Source: Saccharicrinis sp963677245 (GTDB lineage Bacteria > Bacteroidota > Bacteroidia > Bacteroidales > Marinilabiliaceae). From it: 64,000 nucleotides of DNA. Below are positions 9,042 to 18,228 of the stretch, one piece after another. The DNA lies in contig OY781921.1 in NCBI GenBank assembly GCA_963677245.1, positions 1 to 64,000 on the forward strand, given 5' to 3'. Each line of letters opens with the position of its first letter. The first letter of the stretch is position 1. The notes below the pieces were generated by a model. The model had not been told where the DNA came from. It ran no database searches and saw only the letters and a list, made by a program, of their open reading frames with translations. The translations under genes were made by a program, and so were the position numbers.

Positions 9042-9509
9042 ATGAAACAGTTAACATGGAAATTAGTGCTACCCTTGACCATTATTTCATTCGTGATTTT
9101 CACAAAGTGGTGGTATGTTGACGTTGTTGATGGATCTGACGAAATATTGACTGGATTTCCTGTGCCTTATATGTGCCCAGGTTGGCATACTTCACTGTCT
9201 TTACAAATTTTTGTTTTAGGATTTATAATTGACATTTTGACCTATTTGGCTTTTTGGTTTATCCTAACTTTTATTGTGCACAGATTAATAATAAGAATCA
9301 GATTAAATAAAATCTTGATGATAACTCTCTTGTCTATAAGTGGGCTATTTGCATTAGGTATAATTTTGATTGGAAGCAATTCGGACAATATTTACACATT
9401 TAAAAGAGAATTTGAAATAGAAAAACTTGAATCAGGATACAAATTTATTTGGGAGAATAAGTCTCGACCAGATTATTACAAATACCATCCTAAAACAACA
9501 AAAGATTAA
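9042..9509 (+). CDS. Cassette 3, gene 1: small membrane protein
   Basis: A 155-residue integral membrane protein. Hydrophobic segments are visible at about residues 8-25, 50-85 (possibly two helices) and 92-115, followed by a ~40-residue polar C-terminus. No family is recognised. The next gene starts 9 bp after its stop, so the two are probably co-translated as a cassette operon. Pairing of a membrane protein with a small soluble partner recurs in this array and might reflect toxin-immunity or envelope functions, but nothing in the sequence proves that. Confidence 0.7.
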   Translation: MKQLTWKLVLPLTIISFVIFTKWWYVDVVDGSDEILTGFPVPYMCPGWHTSLSLQIFVLGFIIDILTYLAFWFILTFIVHRLIIRIRLNKILMITLLSISGLFALGIILIGSNSDNIYTFKREFEIEKLESGYKFIWENKSRPDYYKYHPKTTKD

Positions 9510-9518
9510 AGACAAGAT

Positions 9519-10025
9519 ATGCTAAGATTAATAATTGATAGACTTGGAGATGGGCACAATGACCTATTTTTAAAAATTGACAATATGCCAAGTTTTATTG
9601 TAATATCAGACAGCTACTTTATACTTGACTTTTTAGAAATAGATGAAAAGGAAATTAAAAACCAAAATATTACTAAAGATTCAATTTTGTCATTCGGTGT
9701 AATAAAACTCATTGACTACTGGATCGATAAAATTAAAGTATTAGAAAGAGGACAATTAACGTTCATCCCATTTGATTTGCGTGATGAGTACATTGGTGGA
9801 TTGGACATTGAGAAAACTAAACATGGTTATAAAGTCAAAATTACCTCGACCGATAAAATTCATGGATTTGAAGTTTGTAAGTCAAACATTGATAAATTAG
9901 TTGAAGATAATAAATTGACTTTTACTCAAGCCAACAAGACTGAATGGTTGATAAGTGAGCAATCAATATATGAAGGACTTGAATGGAGTAAAAAAGAAAT
10001 AACGAACGCACAACAATGTGTATAG
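9519..10025 (+). CDS. Cassette 3, gene 2: hypothetical soluble protein
   Basis: A 168-residue soluble protein without recognised domains; it has the small mixed alpha/beta look of many immunity-type proteins, which is only an impression. It lies 9 bp behind the membrane-protein gene. Its reading frame runs through the attC R'' core (10006-10014) and ends at 10025. The last few residues are therefore encoded by recombination-site DNA and would change if a different cassette end were joined. Confidence 0.65.
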   Translation: MLRLIIDRLGDGHNDLFLKIDNMPSFIVISDSYFILDFLEIDEKEIKNQNITKDSILSFGVIKLIDYWIDKIKVLERGQLTFIPFDLRDEYIGGLDIEKTKHGYKVKITSTDKIHGFEVCKSNIDKLVEDNKLTFTQANKTEWLISEQSIYEGLEWSKKEITNAQQCV

Positions 10026-10138
10026 TGCATGCGGGTTTCAGTGGTTTTCGAGCGTCTGTGGCTCGTAAAAAAAGTTGGTGTAACTTGATAGGAAATCGCT
10101 TCGTAATCCCGCACGACACCATACACTCAACGTTATAG
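10008..10138 (+). repeat. attC3
   Basis: R'' GCACAAC (extended ACGCACAAC, 10006-10014) is complementary to the cassette start GTTGTGCGT at 9008. R' GTTATAG at 10132. 131 bp, singleton type. Confidence 0.88.
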
Positions 10139-10171
10139 GCCATTAGGGCAGACAGCAAAACATGAAACTAA

Positions 10172-10894
10172 ATGGGATGGTTTGAGAAAATAAAAAAGAA
10201 AACCGAAAGTCAAGATGGAAGTCGAGATTTGAAACGAGGTGAGATTAAGACAATCCTGATTGACAATTTTGCGGCTCACATTCCAGATTTCAAATTTACG
10301 ATTTACAAAAACGGAACGTATTTCTTTGAGAGAGTTAGAAAAATTGATACGTATGATTTGTATGAAACATTTCACATTTCGTTTGGACTTAAAGACAAGA
10401 ACTTTTCTTGTTCTGTTTCATCGACACTAAATCCGACTTATAGATATACAGGGAATTATAATTCTGGAATTTTAACAAAACACATCGATTTGATTGTCCT
10501 GAAGAAAAAGACAGGAAGCATTCCGATACAGGATGCATACTATTTTCATAACGGAAAGATTGATACAACAACTAAAGTAGTTAAGACTATCGTCGCTGAT
10601 TATAAAAAGTACGGACTGAATTTACTCGATAATCGTTTTAAGGATTTGCAATCAAATAAAATCTTTGAACACGGACTAAGACTTTACGAGGATTTAACAA
10701 TTGACAAAAAAGTATTAAGAGAGCAAATTGAATCGGAATTAAAATCTTGTGATTATGTTACATCTCGGATAAAACACAAACTTTATCTTGACTTTAAGAC
10801 AAAATTACAAGCGATTCCAAAACAGGATAAAGAATTACGGCAAAAGATACCTGGGTTTGCTTATTCATTATTGGAGTTTTATTATGAGAACTAA
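10172..10894 (+). CDS. Cassette 4, gene 1: hypothetical protein
   Basis: A 240-residue soluble protein with no signal peptide, membrane segment or motif I recognise; Lys-rich throughout. The middle (residues ~40-130) alternates short hydrophobic and polar stretches as in a beta-rich fold, the end is more helical. It overlaps the following lipoprotein gene by 11 bp, which suggests translational coupling. Function unknown. Confidence 0.65.
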   Translation: MGWFEKIKKKTESQDGSRDLKRGEIKTILIDNFAAHIPDFKFTIYKNGTYFFERVRKIDTYDLYETFHISFGLKDKNFSCSVSSTLNPTYRYTGNYNSGILTKHIDLIVLKKKTGSIPIQDAYYFHNGKIDTTTKVVKTIVADYKKYGLNLLDNRFKDLQSNKIFEHGLRLYEDLTIDKKVLREQIESELKSCDYVTSRIKHKLYLDFKTKLQAIPKQDKELRQKIPGFAYSLLEFYYEN

Positions 10895-11303
10895 ATCAAG
10901 AAATATGACTAAACTATTATTGTCGACTTTAATATTTACTTTAATTATAAGTGGTTGTGCAATTAATAGGACTTATAACCTCACGCTAATTAATACAACT
11001 GGATACAACATTGACAGCTTGAAAATTGGGTGCGGAAAACAGTCTTCAAATGCTACAATATTACCTTTTGATACGACTGAAACTTTAAAGATTCCTTTTA
11101 ATTATTTGTTCGCATTTACTGAACCATTAATGTGTATGACTGTGACAAGCTATTCGGATTCTACAGGAAAATTCATTCATACTAGTGGCAATGTTATCTC
11201 AGAATCAGATTTGAAAAAGGGGGAAAATAACTTGATTTCGATAAAACTAAAAGATAATCAAGACAAAAAAACGGATATATTTGAGATAAAATTGATAGAA
11301 TAA
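10884..11303 (+). CDS. Cassette 4, gene 2: small lipoprotein
   Basis: Probable lipoprotein: a basic N-terminus (MRTKSRNMTK), a hydrophobic segment and the lipobox-like LIISGC, then ~110 residues of polar sequence rich in Thr and Ile. I chose ATG 10884, inside the end of the preceding gene; ATG 10905 also gives a complete signal peptide. The longer in-frame extension to 10788 lies wholly within the upstream gene and is unlikely. No family recognised. Confidence 0.65.
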   Translation: MRTKSRNMTKLLLSTLIFTLIISGCAINRTYNLTLINTTGYNIDSLKIGCGKQSSNATILPFDTTETLKIPFNYLFAFTEPLMCMTVTSYSDSTGKFIHTSGNVISESDLKKGENNLISIKLKDNQDKKTDIFEIKLIE

Positions 11304-11307
11304 CGGC

Positions 11308-11503
11308 CTATAACAATGTATAAAAAACATAAGTGGCTCAGTGGTTTGCGAAACGTTGTAGCTTTTAATCAGCTCCGCCAAATCTGCGATTTGACGGGTT
11401 TGTTAAATCTTTTAAATTTGTGTCAAAACGCAAATTTGGCTCAGTGCAACTTGATAGGTAAGAGCTTTGAAATCACTTACGTTTCTTATACTAAACGTTG
11501 TGT
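11308..11503 (+). repeat. attC4 (196 bp)
   Basis: R'' CTATAAC (extended GGCCTATAAC, 11305-11314) is complementary to GTTATAGGCC at 10132. R' GTTGTGT at 11497. The longest site in the array, with its own internal hairpins (around CAAATCTGCGATTTG). Confidence 0.85.
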
Positions 11504-11540
11504 GCAACCGAAATGAACCTTACTGCAAATAGATAAAAAT

Positions 11541-13277
11541 ATGGATAGAATTGTAAAAAGTTTAGTTGAAGACTTATTAAATTCTTTGGAATTAAAATCA
11601 GAATCACAGGATATCGATTTTGAGAAATTTGCTAATTATTGTATAATTTCTAAAGAATATAACAAATCATTTGATTTAGAGACTTCATTGACTGGTACTG
11701 GTGATGATACTGGGATCGATGGAATTGCCATTATAGTAAATGGTCAAGTGATTGAAAATACGGAAGACATTGACTTTTTACTTGAAAACAACAATTATCT
11801 TGAAGCGACTTTGATTTTCATTCAAGCAAAAACATCTCCAGAATTTAGTTCAAAGGAAATGAATAATTTTGCATATGGAGTAAAAGACTTTTTTGCGGAG
11901 GACCATAAACTTAGGCGTAATCAGGAGATTTCTGATTTAGCAGAGATTTCAAACTATTTATTTGATAAGGCTTCAAAATTCAGACATAATCCCAAATTAA
12001 AATTATACTATATTTCAAATGGTAATTGGACGGGTGACCAAAATAATGTCGCAATAATTGATTCTAATAAGAATGAATTAATTGAAACAAACTTGTTTGA
12101 TTCCGTTACTTTTGAACCAATTGGGGCTGCAGATATTGCGAAAATCTATCGTGCAACAAAGAATTCCATTTCCGCGACTTTTAATTTTGTAGGTAAAGTT
12201 ACACTTCCTGATTTAAAAGATGTTACAGAATCATATTTTGGTATATTGCCATTATCTGAATTCAAAAAAATACTAATAGATGATAATGATAACTTAAAAA
12301 ATATTTTTTACGATAATGTTCGAGATTTTCAAGGAATTGATAATCCTGTTAATTCTGGAATTACAGAAACATTAAATGGAAATGAGAAGGAATTATTTAC
12401 AATTCTTAATAATGGTGTTACAATTGTTGCCGACAAAATAAAAACCTCAGGTAATAAATTTACAATTTGGGATTATCAAATTGTTAATGGATGTCAAACG
12501 AGTAATGTACTTTATGAGTACATTAAAGGAAATGATGAAAACGATATAAATCTTCCTATAAAATTAGTTGTAACTAATAATGATGATGTTAAAAACAGAA
12601 TAACAATAGCGACAAATAGCCAAACTGCTATTAAACGTGAACAACTTCAAGCAATGACTGATTTTCAAAAAAATCTTGAGTATTACTTTCAAACGTTTGA
12701 AGGTGATGGTAGATTGTTTTATGAAAGACGTTCAGGGCAATATCAAACTGATGGAACAGTTATAAAGGCAAGGATTATAAATATTAAGGATTTAATTAAA
12801 TCCTTCTCTTCTATCTATTATGAGAATCCTGATAGAGTAACAACATATTTTGGCTCGATTGTTAAACAGAATGTTGAGTCGGATAATCCTATCATATTTA
12901 ATTCAAGTCACAGAAACATTATATATTATACTGCAGCTTTGGCATTTTATCGATTAGAAACATTTTTTAAATCGCGTGCAATTGATACAAACTACAGAAA
13001 GGCAAGATTCTTCTTGTTAATGCTATTTCGGATGATTGTCTCTCCTGAAAAACTTGAAATAACTTATATGTCAAGCGATAGGAAAACAGTACAATATTGC
13101 AATCCGGTTATTGATTGTTTAAAAGATATAGATAAATCAAAGTCTGTTTTTGAGGAGGCAATTGAAATATTTAAGTTATCTGGATTAGATGTTAATGACA
13201 AACAGTTGATTAAACAGACCAGTTTTACAAAAGATTTAAAAGAAGCATATTATGTTTTTAAAGACTTGAATAAATAA
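11541..13277 (+). CDS. Cassette 5: AIPR-family abortive-infection protein
   Basis: A 578-residue protein of the AIPR (abortive infection phage resistance) family. Seen: an N-terminal PD-(D/E)XK-like region (TGDDTGIDGIAI followed by LIFIQAKTS, residues ~55-100, with D...QxK spacing), and the family hallmark ILNNGVTIVADK with YQIVNGCQTSNVLYE (about 290-330). Family members are associated with phage resistance; cleavage of nucleic acid is inferred from the nuclease-like N-terminus. It is the sole gene of its cassette, so it would act as a single-gene defence system. Confidence 0.85.
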   Translation: MDRIVKSLVEDLLNSLELKSESQDIDFEKFANYCIISKEYNKSFDLETSLTGTGDDTGIDGIAIIVNGQVIENTEDIDFLLENNNYLEATLIFIQAKTSPEFSSKEMNNFAYGVKDFFAEDHKLRRNQEISDLAEISNYLFDKASKFRHNPKLKLYYISNGNWTGDQNNVAIIDSNKNELIETNLFDSVTFEPIGAADIAKIYRATKNSISATFNFVGKVTLPDLKDVTESYFGILPLSEFKKILIDDNDNLKNIFYDNVRDFQGIDNPVNSGITETLNGNEKELFTILNNGVTIVADKIKTSGNKFTIWDYQIVNGCQTSNVLYEYIKGNDENDINLPIKLVVTNNDDVKNRITIATNSQTAIKREQLQAMTDFQKNLEYYFQTFEGDGRLFYERRSGQYQTDGTVIKARIINIKDLIKSFSSIYYENPDRVTTYFGSIVKQNVESDNPIIFNSSHRNIIYYTAALAFYRLETFFKSRAIDTNYRKARFFLLMLFRMIVSPEKLEITYMSSDRKTVQYCNPVIDCLKDIDKSKSVFEEAIEIFKLSGLDVNDKQLIKQTSFTKDLKEAYYVFKDLNK

Positions 13278-13284
13278 CGGCAGC

Positions 13285-13414
13285 ACACAACAATGTGTAT
13301 AATTCATAAGGGTTTCAGTGGTATGCGAAGCATAGTCTCCCGCTTCAATTTCGGTAACGGAGGATACAGACGCAGCCCGCAATCCCTTACGAAATCATAC
13401 ACTCAACGTTAGCC
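13285..13414 (+). repeat. attC5 (common 130-bp type)
   Basis: R'' ACACAAC (extended GCACACAAC, 13283-13291) is complementary to GTTGTGTGC at 11497. R' GTTAGCC at 13408. Member of the commonest group, whose arms read ATTCATAAGGG and CCCTTACGAAATCAT. Confidence 0.9.
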
Positions 13415-13423
13415 ACCATTTGA

Positions 13424-14608
13424 ATGAAGCGATTTCATAAAATATTAGATGGATTAAAAAATAAAAGTCCTATTCCTGTTCTTTTAGAGAATGGATACAC
13501 TCCTGATTCAATAAAAGCTGAGATTCTTGAAACTTTTAAACCATACTTTAGGAATCATGATAATCTTGAACGTTTTGCAATTGACTCGCTTGTTTCTGAC
13601 TGGATAAATTTTCTGAGATTAACGATTAATTATCCTGGAATTGATAAAGACATCGAGAAGGTGTTGAAAGCATATAATCAAGCAAAGGACAAAGATTACG
13701 AACAGACCATTAATATTTTAGCAAAAATGACACCTCTTCATTTAGAAGCGGGTAATAAGTATTGGAGCTTTCTTAAACTTGAAGTAAATAAAAAGGATTT
13801 AGATATTTATGAATTTGCCCAAACCTCAATGAAAGACATTTCTGATATAATCGAAGGGCTTTCAAAATCTGTTTACATTGAGAATGTATTGATTAACAAG
13901 GTGAGAAGAGGAAAACCTGTTGATATCGCAAAAACATTAAACAACAAATTAGGAAATATAATCAATGATTTGATTTCAAATTCAGAGTATAGTTCAATTT
14001 TTGTCGTACCCTCAGAAAACCAAACGATTTCTAATTGGAGAAATATTGCTGCCCATCACACTTATTCTGTAATTGACAACTTGATACATTGCGAATCTGG
14101 AGAAGGTGATAATAAAACTGTTTTCCCATTAGAGAGAGATGAACTTTTCAGAAGAGTAAATTATTGCATGAGGACAACTGAGACGCTAAATATGGCTCAT
14201 AAAATATTCGGCTTTGACAATTTACCTGAAATTAGTCAGAGACTTGATAAAGATAAAAGCCATCCTAGACCTGAGATTGGATTTTTAATGTTCTCATCAG
14301 CTTTAATGAGTCAAGGATTTGAAATTCTTAACATAGATTACAATCAAGAAAAAGCAACATTGGATTTATTTGACCTGACTAAAAACAATCCAAGAGACAG
14401 AGGAATTCATTCATCACAATTACTGAATCGACTATGGCTTTTAACTGACAGCAAATTCTTAGAGATAAGGTATTTTACAAACGAAAAAGATTTATTTTTA
14501 ACCTCAAGCATACGTAGTGATATATTTGAACAAATGGAAAAAGATGACAAAAAAGATATTCATTATTTTGCTGAGAATGTGACATTTGAACTTAAAAACG
14601 GTGGCTAA
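13424..14608 (+). CDS. Cassette 6: hypothetical protein with HEPN-like Rx4H motif
   Basis: A 394-residue soluble, largely helical protein. I recognise no full-length family. Residues ~205-213 read NWRNIAAHH, an R-N-x3-H motif of the type found in HEPN-superfamily ribonucleases, preceded and followed by long helices as HEPN domains are. That makes an RNase or AbiV-like defence role possible but unproven. Its stop (14606-14608) lies in the attC core and it is alone in its cassette. Confidence 0.7.
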   Translation: MKRFHKILDGLKNKSPIPVLLENGYTPDSIKAEILETFKPYFRNHDNLERFAIDSLVSDWINFLRLTINYPGIDKDIEKVLKAYNQAKDKDYEQTINILAKMTPLHLEAGNKYWSFLKLEVNKKDLDIYEFAQTSMKDISDIIEGLSKSVYIENVLINKVRRGKPVDIAKTLNNKLGNIINDLISNSEYSSIFVVPSENQTISNWRNIAAHHTYSVIDNLIHCESGEGDNKTVFPLERDELFRRVNYCMRTTETLNMAHKIFGFDNLPEISQRLDKDKSHPRPEIGFLMFSSALMSQGFEILNIDYNQEKATLDLFDLTKNNPRDRGIHSSQLLNRLWLLTDSKFLEIRYFTNEKDLFLTSSIRSDIFEQMEKDDKKDIHYFAENVTFELKNGG

Positions 14609-14734
14609 CAATGTGTCATACGTAATGGCGGGTGAAGTAGTAAATATCAAGGTTTGTGGCTCGCATCAACACCATCTTGGTTTGATAGCGAGAAGCTCTG
14701 AAATCCGCCACTACGCATACACTCACCGTTGTAG
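14603..14734 (+). repeat. attC6 (132-bp GTAATGGCGG type)
   Basis: R'' GGCTAAC (extended GGTGGCTAAC, 14600-14609) is complementary to GTTAGCCACC at 13408. R' GTTGTAG at 14728. Arms GTAATGGCGG and CCGCCACTAC. Confidence 0.9.
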
Positions 14735-14774
14735 CCAATTTGACGAGTGCAAACAACATGAAATATAGAAAAAT

Positions 14775-15683
14775 ATGAAAATTAGATGTTTATTAATGTT
14801 AATAATGTCAGGTATTATTTGCAAAGCGCAACAAACTATACCCAATGGAGGATTTGAACTTTTTTCGGAATACGAAGGGGGCGTTTTAAGTGGTAATATC
14901 GTAACGTACGAGTTACCTGATGGCGGATGGACAGAGAATGTAATAATTAATAATCTAGGACGACAATATACAGGTGTTGGTTATTTTTATAAATACGACA
15001 GTGCTGATGCAAATGGATACGCTCTTGAGTTAAAACGTGGCACAGCGACTTCGCAAGTTCCTAAGAACAATGGATTTATCAGATTTGAATGCTCAAATGT
15101 TCCATCAAAAATTACAGGCAAGTACAAATTCTCTGGTTCAAGTATAGCAGGTGTAACCGATACTTTAAGAATTGCAGCCTACTTTAAATCGGTTTCAGAC
15201 ACTCTTATTTTGTTTGATGAACATACGGGTAATATTCCTGATGATGCCATTATTCTTGATATTATAGATTCAAATAATACTTTTTCTGATTTTGAACTTG
15301 ATATGAGTTCCTTTCAAGGACAATCAGTTGATTACTTAAGTATTCAACTGATAATGAAAACAGGTAACATAATAACTAACCCGGGGCAAGCAACTGCTGT
15401 AATTGATGATTTAGAATTAGATTATACTTTATCAACCATTGATATATTAAATAATATTAGTATTAATATTTATCCAAATCCTTTTAGTAATAACTTCACG
15501 ATAGAAAATGCTCCAATAGAAAGTGAAATAAATTTATATAATTCCACTGGTAAATTAATTTATCATACAAAATTGAACAATTCAAAAACAGTTCAAACAT
15601 CACAATTGAGAAATGGACTATACTATATGGTTATTAGTAAAGACAATAGAATGATATATTCTGAGAAAATAATTAAGAAATAG
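14775..15683 (+). CDS. Cassette 7: secreted protein with T9SS sorting domain
   Basis: A 302-residue secreted protein: signal peptide (1-18, ending ICKA-Q), a beta-rich body starting with the NGGFELF motif common in Bacteroidota carbohydrate-binding-like modules, and a C-terminal ~75-residue domain with IYPNPFSNNF that directs type IX secretion. No catalytic motif is visible. A cassette cargo that depends on the T9SS can only work in Bacteroidota hosts, so this cassette was probably assembled within the phylum. Confidence 0.8.
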   Translation: MKIRCLLMLIMSGIICKAQQTIPNGGFELFSEYEGGVLSGNIVTYELPDGGWTENVIINNLGRQYTGVGYFYKYDSADANGYALELKRGTATSQVPKNNGFIRFECSNVPSKITGKYKFSGSSIAGVTDTLRIAAYFKSVSDTLILFDEHTGNIPDDAIILDIIDSNNTFSDFELDMSSFQGQSVDYLSIQLIMKTGNIITNPGQATAVIDDLELDYTLSTIDILNNISINIYPNPFSNNFTIENAPIESEINLYNSTGKLIYHTKLNNSKTVQTSQLRNGLYYMVISKDNRMIYSEKIIKK

Positions 15684-15692
15684 AAAAACTGG

Positions 15693-15826
15693 CTACAACA
15701 AGCGGTCATAAAACATTGCGCGGATAGTGCTATATTTGAACGAAATAACATTTAATCAACGGCTTAGCGGGTTGATAAGTTTGTTCTTCGAAATGCGCAA
15801 CGATTTTATACCGCAGGCCGTTATGG
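15693..15826 (+). repeat. attC7 (GCGGTCATAAAACAT type)
   Basis: R'' CTACAAC (extended TGGCTACAAC, 15690-15699) is complementary to GTTGTAGCCA at 14728. R' GTTATGG at 15820. 134 bp; shares arms with attC11 and attC23. Confidence 0.88.
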
Positions 15827-16965
15827 CGCATTAAAAAACAGCATCGTGCAAGCATAAACAGATTTTTTAAGATATGGCAAACTATAAGATAAACAACGGA
15901 AAATTAGAGTCGATTAAGGAAAACCCTTTCAAACTGGAAAAGGATTTGCAAACATTGACTGAAGAAAATTTAAAACTTGTTTTCGGACTTGATTTTGTGA
16001 AATCTGAGTTTGCTTTAAACAACTTTCGGATTGATACTTTAGCATTTGACAGAGACGCAAGTTCTTTTGTGATAATTGAGTACAAACGAGACAAGAATTT
16101 CAGCGTAATTGACCAGGGATATGCATATTTATCACTTATGCTTAACAATAAAGCTGACTTTATACTTGAATATAACGAATGTGGAAAAGAAGTGCTTAAA
16201 AGAAACGATGTTGACTGGTCACAATCAAAAGTGATTTTTGTTTCTCCTTCTTTTACAACATACCAACGAGAAGCGATAAATTTCAAAGACTTGCCGATTG
16301 AATTATGGGAAGTTAAACGGTATGACAACCAAACAGTTAATTACAGCCAGATTCAGACAAGCGGAGCACAAGAGAGCGTTAAGACAATTTCACGCGATGA
16401 CGATGTTGTTGAAACTGTAAATAAGGAAATTAAAGTCTATACCGAGAAAGAACATTTGGAAGTTGCATCACCTGAGATTTTAGAACTTTATGAAACATTT
16501 AAATCTGCAATTACCAATCTTGACGGAATTGAATTAAAACCGACAAAGAAATATTTGGCATTTGTTAGCGGTTCGAACATTGCGGACATTCATATTCAAA
16601 AGAAAGCTTTGAAAATGTGGATTAATATGTTCAAAGGAGAACTTGACGACCCGAAAGAATTGGCAAGAGATGTTGCAAATGTAGGACATTGGGGAAATGG
16701 AGATTATGAATTACAGATTCGAGATGATGAAGATATAGAATATATTATGTCACTGATTAAGCAATCGTATAAAAAGAATAAAAAATAACGACGCCATAAC
16801 AATATGTATAAGTAATAGCGGTTTCTGTGGGTATTCGGGCGGTAGTAGTTCTATTCAGCCCCGCCAAATCTGCCGATTTGACTATTTAGTTAAGGTGCAG
16901 CTTTGGCTACTTGGTAACTTGATACGAAACCGCTTTTAAGTCCGCTACTACTCATACATTTAACG
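15821..16965 (+). repeat. Duplicated cassette 8 (copy 1)
   Basis: This 1145-bp cassette recurs at 27231-28375. The encoded proteins are identical and I saw no difference in the non-coding parts compared by eye. Identity begins at the bases after the left G and ends at the right G|TT: downstream sequences diverge to GTTAGGC here and GTTGGGC in copy 2, and upstream bases differ beyond CCG. Confidence 0.9.
15874..16788 (+). CDS. Cassette 8: NucS-like nuclease domain plus DUF5655
   Basis: A 304-residue protein with two visible parts. The N-terminal half resembles PD-(D/E)XK nucleases of the NucS/RecB type (FRIDTLAFD, then FVIIEYKRD, then a conserved Gln in VIDQGYAYL). The C-terminal ~110 residues match the DUF5655 pattern (KYLAFVSGSNIADIHIQKKALKMWIN... 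DVANVGHWGNGDYEL). Proteins of this architecture are common in mobile DNA; a DNA-targeting defence role is inferred. It is the sole gene of a cassette present twice in this array. Confidence 0.82.
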   Translation: MANYKINNGKLESIKENPFKLEKDLQTLTEENLKLVFGLDFVKSEFALNNFRIDTLAFDRDASSFVIIEYKRDKNFSVIDQGYAYLSLMLNNKADFILEYNECGKEVLKRNDVDWSQSKVIFVSPSFTTYQREAINFKDLPIELWEVKRYDNQTVNYSQIQTSGAQESVKTISRDDDVVETVNKEIKVYTEKEHLEVASPEILELYETFKSAITNLDGIELKPTKKYLAFVSGSNIADIHIQKKALKMWINMFKGELDDPKELARDVANVGHWGNGDYELQIRDDEDIEYIMSLIKQSYKKNKK

Positions 16966-16971
16966 TTAGGC
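16794..16971 (+). repeat. attC8 (long type, 178 bp)
   Basis: R'' CCATAAC (extended CGCCATAAC, 16792-16800) is complementary to GTTATGGCG at 15820. R' GTTAGGC at 16965. The same sequence recurs as attC17. Confidence 0.9.
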
Positions 16972-16984
16972 AAAATAAAAACTG

Positions 16985-18046
16985 ATGTGGATTAACATAA
17001 TCATATTAATTTTAGCGGGTATAACGCAAATATTACCAACAGATGAGGATGAAAAACTCAGATTTGCAAATATCAAATCAAAGTTGGCACTTTTCATATT
17101 AATTGGCGTTTCGATAGTTTTTGGTATTTTTAAAGAAATATCTGATTCTAGAACTCAAAACAATGCTGAAGCAAGATTAATAAGCAATAATCAAAAGATT
17201 GATTCATTAAACAATATCATTACTGGCATTAGAAGTGTACAACAAATTCAATTAAAAGAAAATCAAGAACAATTTTTAAGAAATATCAATGAATTTGATT
17301 CTTTAAATAATAAATTAATTGCTAGCACGCTCTTATTAGATAAAGTACGTGAAAAACAAACGAAAAGCCTTACTCAACTTCAAGAAATTGAGCGTATTAA
17401 CAAAAGAGCTGATTATTCAATTAAAGATAGTCAATTTGAGGTGTTAACTCAGATACCAATTAATCCGAAGTATTTGAGTTTATTTTCTGGAATTGAAAGA
17501 TCCGAGATAACTCAGATTCAGTTAGATTCAATATTTCAAAGAAGTTTTAATTTTGATTTAAGAAATGTAATTTCCATACATTTAGATTTTTATATCTGTG
17601 GGATACAGAGTAAAGGTGATGGATGTCCTATCAATTTAATCCCATATTCAAATACCAAATCAGATATTAAGAATGTTAAGACTTATTACTTTAAGGATGG
17701 CTGCTTGTACTTTAAATTAAAAACTGAAAATCCAATTGTATCAGTGAGTCATTTTGAAGACTTTAGTTATTTTGATTTATTAGATAAAACTTTCCATGCT
17801 GAATTAAATTATCAACTTCTTGAAAAAGGAGTTTTAGAAGCGCCAAAGATATCATATGTTTATTGGAAAATTGGGAAAAATTCACCAATAAGATTACAAA
17901 TACCTTTTTGGGAACATATTTATTCTAAGGGTAAGAGTATTTTTTATTGTGAATCTGAGGTTTGTCCTGAAGTTATTGTATATGACATTGAGCTTAATAA
18001 GAAGAATGTACGATTATTTGAATGGGGTTCAAGTTTCATGGAATAA
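16985..18046 (+). CDS. Cassette 9: membrane-anchored coiled-coil protein
   Basis: A 353-residue protein. Two hydrophobic segments lie near the N-terminus (about 3-18 and 36-52), followed by a long charged heptad-like coiled-coil region (about 55-145) and a mixed C-terminal domain (about 165-353) containing four Cys (YICGIQSKGDGC and YCESEVC). No family recognised. It probably sits in the inner membrane with the C-terminal part projecting away; the Cys pattern could bind metal or form disulfides. Sole gene of the cassette. Confidence 0.7.
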   Translation: MWINIIILILAGITQILPTDEDEKLRFANIKSKLALFILIGVSIVFGIFKEISDSRTQNNAEARLISNNQKIDSLNNIITGIRSVQQIQLKENQEQFLRNINEFDSLNNKLIASTLLLDKVREKQTKSLTQLQEIERINKRADYSIKDSQFEVLTQIPINPKYLSLFSGIERSEITQIQLDSIFQRSFNFDLRNVISIHLDFYICGIQSKGDGCPINLIPYSNTKSDIKNVKTYYFKDGCLYFKLKTENPIVSVSHFEDFSYFDLLDKTFHAELNYQLLEKGVLEAPKISYVYWKIGKNSPIRLQIPFWEHIYSKGKSIFYCESEVCPEVIVYDIELNKKNVRLFEWGSSFME

Positions 18047-18055
18047 AATTACTTT

Positions 18056-18185
18056 GCCTAACAATGTATATAATTCATAAGGGTTCCAATGGTGTGCGAA
18101 GCATGGTCTCCCGCTCCAATTTTGGTAGCGGTAGATACAGACGCAGCCCGCAATCCCTTACGAAATCATATACTAACCGTTAGGC
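18056..18185 (+). repeat. attC9 (130-bp type)
   Basis: R'' GCCTAAC (extended TTTGCCTAAC, 18053-18062) is complementary to GTTAGGCAAA at 16965. R' GTTAGGC at 18179. In this site R'' and R' also pair fully with each other, giving a textbook attC hairpin. Confidence 0.92.
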
Positions 18186-18228
18186 ACAATAAGCCACAAG
18201 AGAGAGAGTTAAATTAAAACGTAAAACA

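Noticed and set aside
11316..11516. Plus-strand 66-codon ORF
   Set aside because: It lies within attC4 and translates the palindrome; similar ORFs inside attC occur at 14586-14768 and 25210-25392.
15882..16328. Minus-strand 148-codon ORF (and its copy at 27292-27738)
   Set aside because: Antisense shadow of the NucS-like/DUF5655 gene; low-complexity Ser/Leu composition.
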